DNA of 22,408 bases from Streptomyces sp. NRRL WC-3742 (GTDB taxonomy: Bacteria > Actinomycetota > Actinomycetes > Streptomycetales > Streptomycetaceae): assembly GCF_000720635.1 (NCBI RefSeq), contig NZ_JOCF01000096.1, positions 1-22,408 on the forward strand. The letters run 5' to 3'. The notes under the pieces were generated by a model. The model was not told the DNA's origin and ran no database searches. It saw only the letters and a list, made by a program, of their open reading frames with translations. This document shows positions 21,139 through 22,408 of this stretch, piece by piece; position 1 is the first letter of the stretch, and the number at the start of each line of letters is the position of its first letter. A program made the position numbers and the translations under genes.

Positions 21139-21932
21139 ACAACCTGCACCGCGAACTCGCCCCCGTCTCCGCCGCCGCCTGGGAGGAGATCGAGGAGGAG
21201 GCCCGCCAGACGTTCCGGCTGCACATCGCCGGCCGCCGGGTCGTCGACCTGCGCGGCCCCGAGGGCGCCACCCTCGCCGCCGTCGGCACCGGCCACCTCA
21301 GCGACATCGAGGCGCCGGTCGACGGCGTCCGGGCCCGGGCCCGGGTCTCCCGGCCGGTGGTCGAACTGCGGGTGCCCTTCACCGTCTCCCGCGCGGCCGT
21401 CGACGACGTCGAACGCGGCTCCCGGGACTCCGACTGGCAGCCCGTCAAGGACGCCGCCCGCACCCTCGCCTCCGCCGAGGACCGCGCCGTCTTCGAGGGG
21501 TACGCCGCCGCCTCCATCGAGGGCATCCGGTCCGCCGCCGCCAACCCGCCGGTGCAGCTGCCGGGGGACGTGCGCGAGTACCCCGAGGCCGTCAGCCGCG
21601 CCCTGACGGCGCTGCGCCTGGCCGGTGTCGGCGGCCCGTACTCGCTGCTGCTCGGCGCGGCGGCCTTCACCGCCGTCAACGAGACCAGCGACCACGGCTA
21701 CCCCGTCCACAACCACCTGGCCCGGCTGCTGGACGGCGACATCATCTGGGCCCCCGCCGTCGAGGGCGCCTTCCTGCTCTCCGCCCGGGGCGGCGACTTC
21801 GAGCTCTTCCTCGGCCAGGACGTCTCGCTCGGCTACCTCTCCCATGACACCGACTCCGTGCGGCTGTACCTGCAGGAGTCCCTCACGTTCCGCGTGTACA
21901 CGGGAGAGGCGGCCGTCGCGCTCCTCGGATAG
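21135..21932 (+). CDS. Family 1 encapsulin shell protein
   Basis: A 265-residue HK97-fold shell protein (linocin M18/encapsulin). The length equals T=1, 60-subunit, about 24-nm encapsulins. Visible family landmarks are the N-terminal MNNLHRELAPVSAAAWEEIEEEA helix that binds cargo peptides, the axial-domain GRRVVDLRGPEGATLAAVGTG, the long E-loop RVSRPVVELRVPFTVSR, the GVGGPYSLLLG segment and C-terminal GQDVSLGYLSHD...LYLQESLTFRVYT. It assembles into a nanocompartment round the DyP enzyme. GTG 21135 overlaps the DyP stop (GTGA), so cargo and shell are translationally coupled. Confidence 0.96.
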   Translation: MNNLHRELAPVSAAAWEEIEEEARQTFRLHIAGRRVVDLRGPEGATLAAVGTGHLSDIEAPVDGVRARARVSRPVVELRVPFTVSRAAVDDVERGSRDSDWQPVKDAARTLASAEDRAVFEGYAAASIEGIRSAAANPPVQLPGDVREYPEAVSRALTALRLAGVGGPYSLLLGAAAFTAVNETSDHGYPVHNHLARLLDGDIIWAPAVEGAFLLSARGGDFELFLGQDVSLGYLSHDTDSVRLYLQESLTFRVYTGEAAVALLG

Positions 21933-21938
21933 GGGGTC

Positions 21939-21977
21939 CTACGGCCAGATGATCCACCCGGTGTCCTTGCGGCTCAT
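21939..21977 (-). CDS. Possible 12-residue small ORF MSRKDTGWIIWP
   Basis: On the minus strand, ATG at 21977 follows a purine-rich GGGAGGGGGGAG and is read to TAG at 21939-21941. The peptide is MSRKDTGWIIWP, with two Trp and a basic start. The stop forms a TAGG...CCTA dyad with the encapsulin stop on the other strand. No promoter is certain. It might be a leader-type peptide or a chance frame; conservation would decide. Confidence 0.3.
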   Translation of the reverse strand: MSRKDTGWIIWP

Positions 21978-22068
21978 GTGTCTCCCCCCTCCCGATGACG
22001 GCCGACGGCGGCGCGGCGGCGACGCCACCGGCGTTTCTAGCAGAGCCGCGGGGGTGGGCGACAGAGCG

Positions 22069-22090
22069 GCTTTCACCTTGGCGTGAAAGC
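22069..22090. promoter_or_regulatory. Dyad GCTTTCAC-N6-GTGAAAGC
   Basis: Perfect 8-bp arms around 6 bp (22069-22076 and 22083-22090), about 55-60 bp upstream of the etfB -35. It may be an operator or a small hairpin. The regulator is unknown. Confidence 0.5.
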
Positions 22091-22126
22091 TTTGTCCGTG
22101 CACGATGCACCCTTGACGGCGGGAAG

Positions 22127-22223
22127 GGTACTGAGTTCCTTTACGGGGGGTACTGAGTGCCGTATCCTCTCGATGGGGCCTCTGACGCCAGTCGACGAGA
22201 GCCCAGGGCTGGCACTCAGTACC
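22127..22223. promoter_or_regulatory. Three GGNACTSAGTNCC operator copies around the etfB promoter
   Basis: GGTACTGAGTTCC (22127-22139), GGTACTGAGTGCC (22149-22161) and GGCACTCAGTACC (22211-22223). Each is a near-palindrome with ACT-S-AGT core, and the third is the exact reverse complement of the second. They sit just upstream of the -35, in the -35/-10 spacer, and downstream of the start. Centres are 22 and 62 bp apart, near multiples of one DNA turn. Confidence 0.75.
22140..22168 (+). promoter_or_regulatory. Putative etfB promoter TTTACG-17-TATCCT
   Basis: TTTACG (22140-22145) and TATCCT (22163-22168) with a 17-bp spacer form a good housekeeping-type promoter. Initiation near 22175 would leave a leader of about 110 nt before etfB. 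Confidence 0.6.
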
Positions 22224-22285
22224 CTGGTCTCGACGTGAGGCCGAGGATCAGTGCACCCGCGCACCCGGGACAGGAGAGACCGCTC

Positions 22286-22408
22286 ATGAGCTTGAGGATC
22301 GTCGTCTGCGTGAAGTACGTGCCGGACGCGACGGGTGACCGTCGTTTCTCGGACGATCACACCACCGACCGGGAGGGCGTGGACGGCCTCCTGTCGGAGC
22401 TGGACGAG
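22286..22408 (+). CDS. etfB: Electron transfer flavoprotein beta subunit, 5' part
   Basis: The first 41 codons of EtfB (FixA), cut by the window end. MSLRIVVCVKYVPDATGDRRF is the typical family start, with the nucleotide-binding segment beginning KYVPD. EtfB forms a dimer with EtfA that carries electrons from acyl-CoA and other dehydrogenases to the respiratory chain; etfA is expected just downstream. AGGAG lies 9 bp before the ATG. Confidence 0.88.
   Translation, partial: MSLRIVVCVKYVPDATGDRRFSDDHTTDREGVDGLLSELDE

Larger units (their letters stand above)
21933..22285. other. 353-bp intergenic region with promoter and operators of etfB
   Basis: No long gene fits. It holds a 12-codon minus-strand small ORF (21939-21977), a dyad GCTTTCAC-N6-GTGAAAGC (22069-22090), three copies of GGNACTSAGTNCC and a sigma-70-type promoter for etfB. 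The stretch 21978-22068 shows nothing I can assign. Confidence 0.7.

Noticed and set aside
21951..22086. 45-codon plus-strand frame after encapsulin
   Set aside because: No ribosome site, low-complexity composition, and it overlaps the better minus-strand small ORF.

Overview
The window is very GC-rich DNA with strong third-position GC, frequent GTG starts, GTGA stop/start overlaps and long meaningless antisense frames. Together with the gene content (Uma2 paralogue, DUF1876 protein, Rv2061-type F420 enzyme, CE1758/CE1759 flavin pair, family 1 encapsulin) this points to an actinomycete chromosome, most likely Streptomycetaceae. No rRNA, tRNA, CRISPR array, transposase or prophage gene is visible.

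Layout. 96-5114 (minus): GNAT acetyltransferase, Asp-box (BNR) propeller protein, pyridine-nucleotide-disulfide oxidoreductase, alpha/beta hydrolase and thioredoxin. 5276-7191 (plus): redox-type lipoprotein with Yx(FWY)xxD motifs, ECF sigma factor and its zinc-binding anti-sigma factor. 7214-8535 (minus): an overlapping pair of unknown genes. 8671-8940 (plus): DUF1876 protein. 9016-12026 (minus): F420-type flavin enzyme, 14-TM drug exporter and a TetR regulator with twin operators. 12244-13718 (plus): Uma2-like nuclease fold and a two-domain VOC protein. 13813-14966 (minus): hemerythrin-like protein and a TIGR03086/DinB-type protein. 15167-15691 (plus): DoxX. 15817-16596 (minus): PP2C phosphatase. 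16733-18510 (plus): luciferase-like monooxygenase and FMN reductase. 18544-19986: head-to-head remnants of an HxlR regulator and an MFS exporter. 20131-21932 (plus): DyP peroxidase with an encapsulin-targeting tail, then the encapsulin shell. 22286-end (plus): start of etfB.

Theme. Many genes concern redox or electrophile handling: thioredoxin, a disulfide oxidoreductase-like flavoenzyme, F420/FMN enzymes, hemerythrin, DoxX, encapsulated peroxidase and electron-transfer flavoprotein. DoxX and the monooxygenase/reductase operon carry near-identical operator-like dyads and may belong to one regulon.

Most notable. (1) Short tandem repeats (periods 9-31 bp) sit in most gene-end intervals, and in at least six genes the stop codon itself lies inside the repeated unit. 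(2) A deletion scar fuses two divergent genes head to head. (3) There are several clean operator/promoter architectures, including three copies of GGNACTSAGTNCC around the etfB promoter. (4) The DyP-encapsulin operon is complete and its promoter geometry suggests a leaderless message. All calls are from reading the sequence; no database search was possible.
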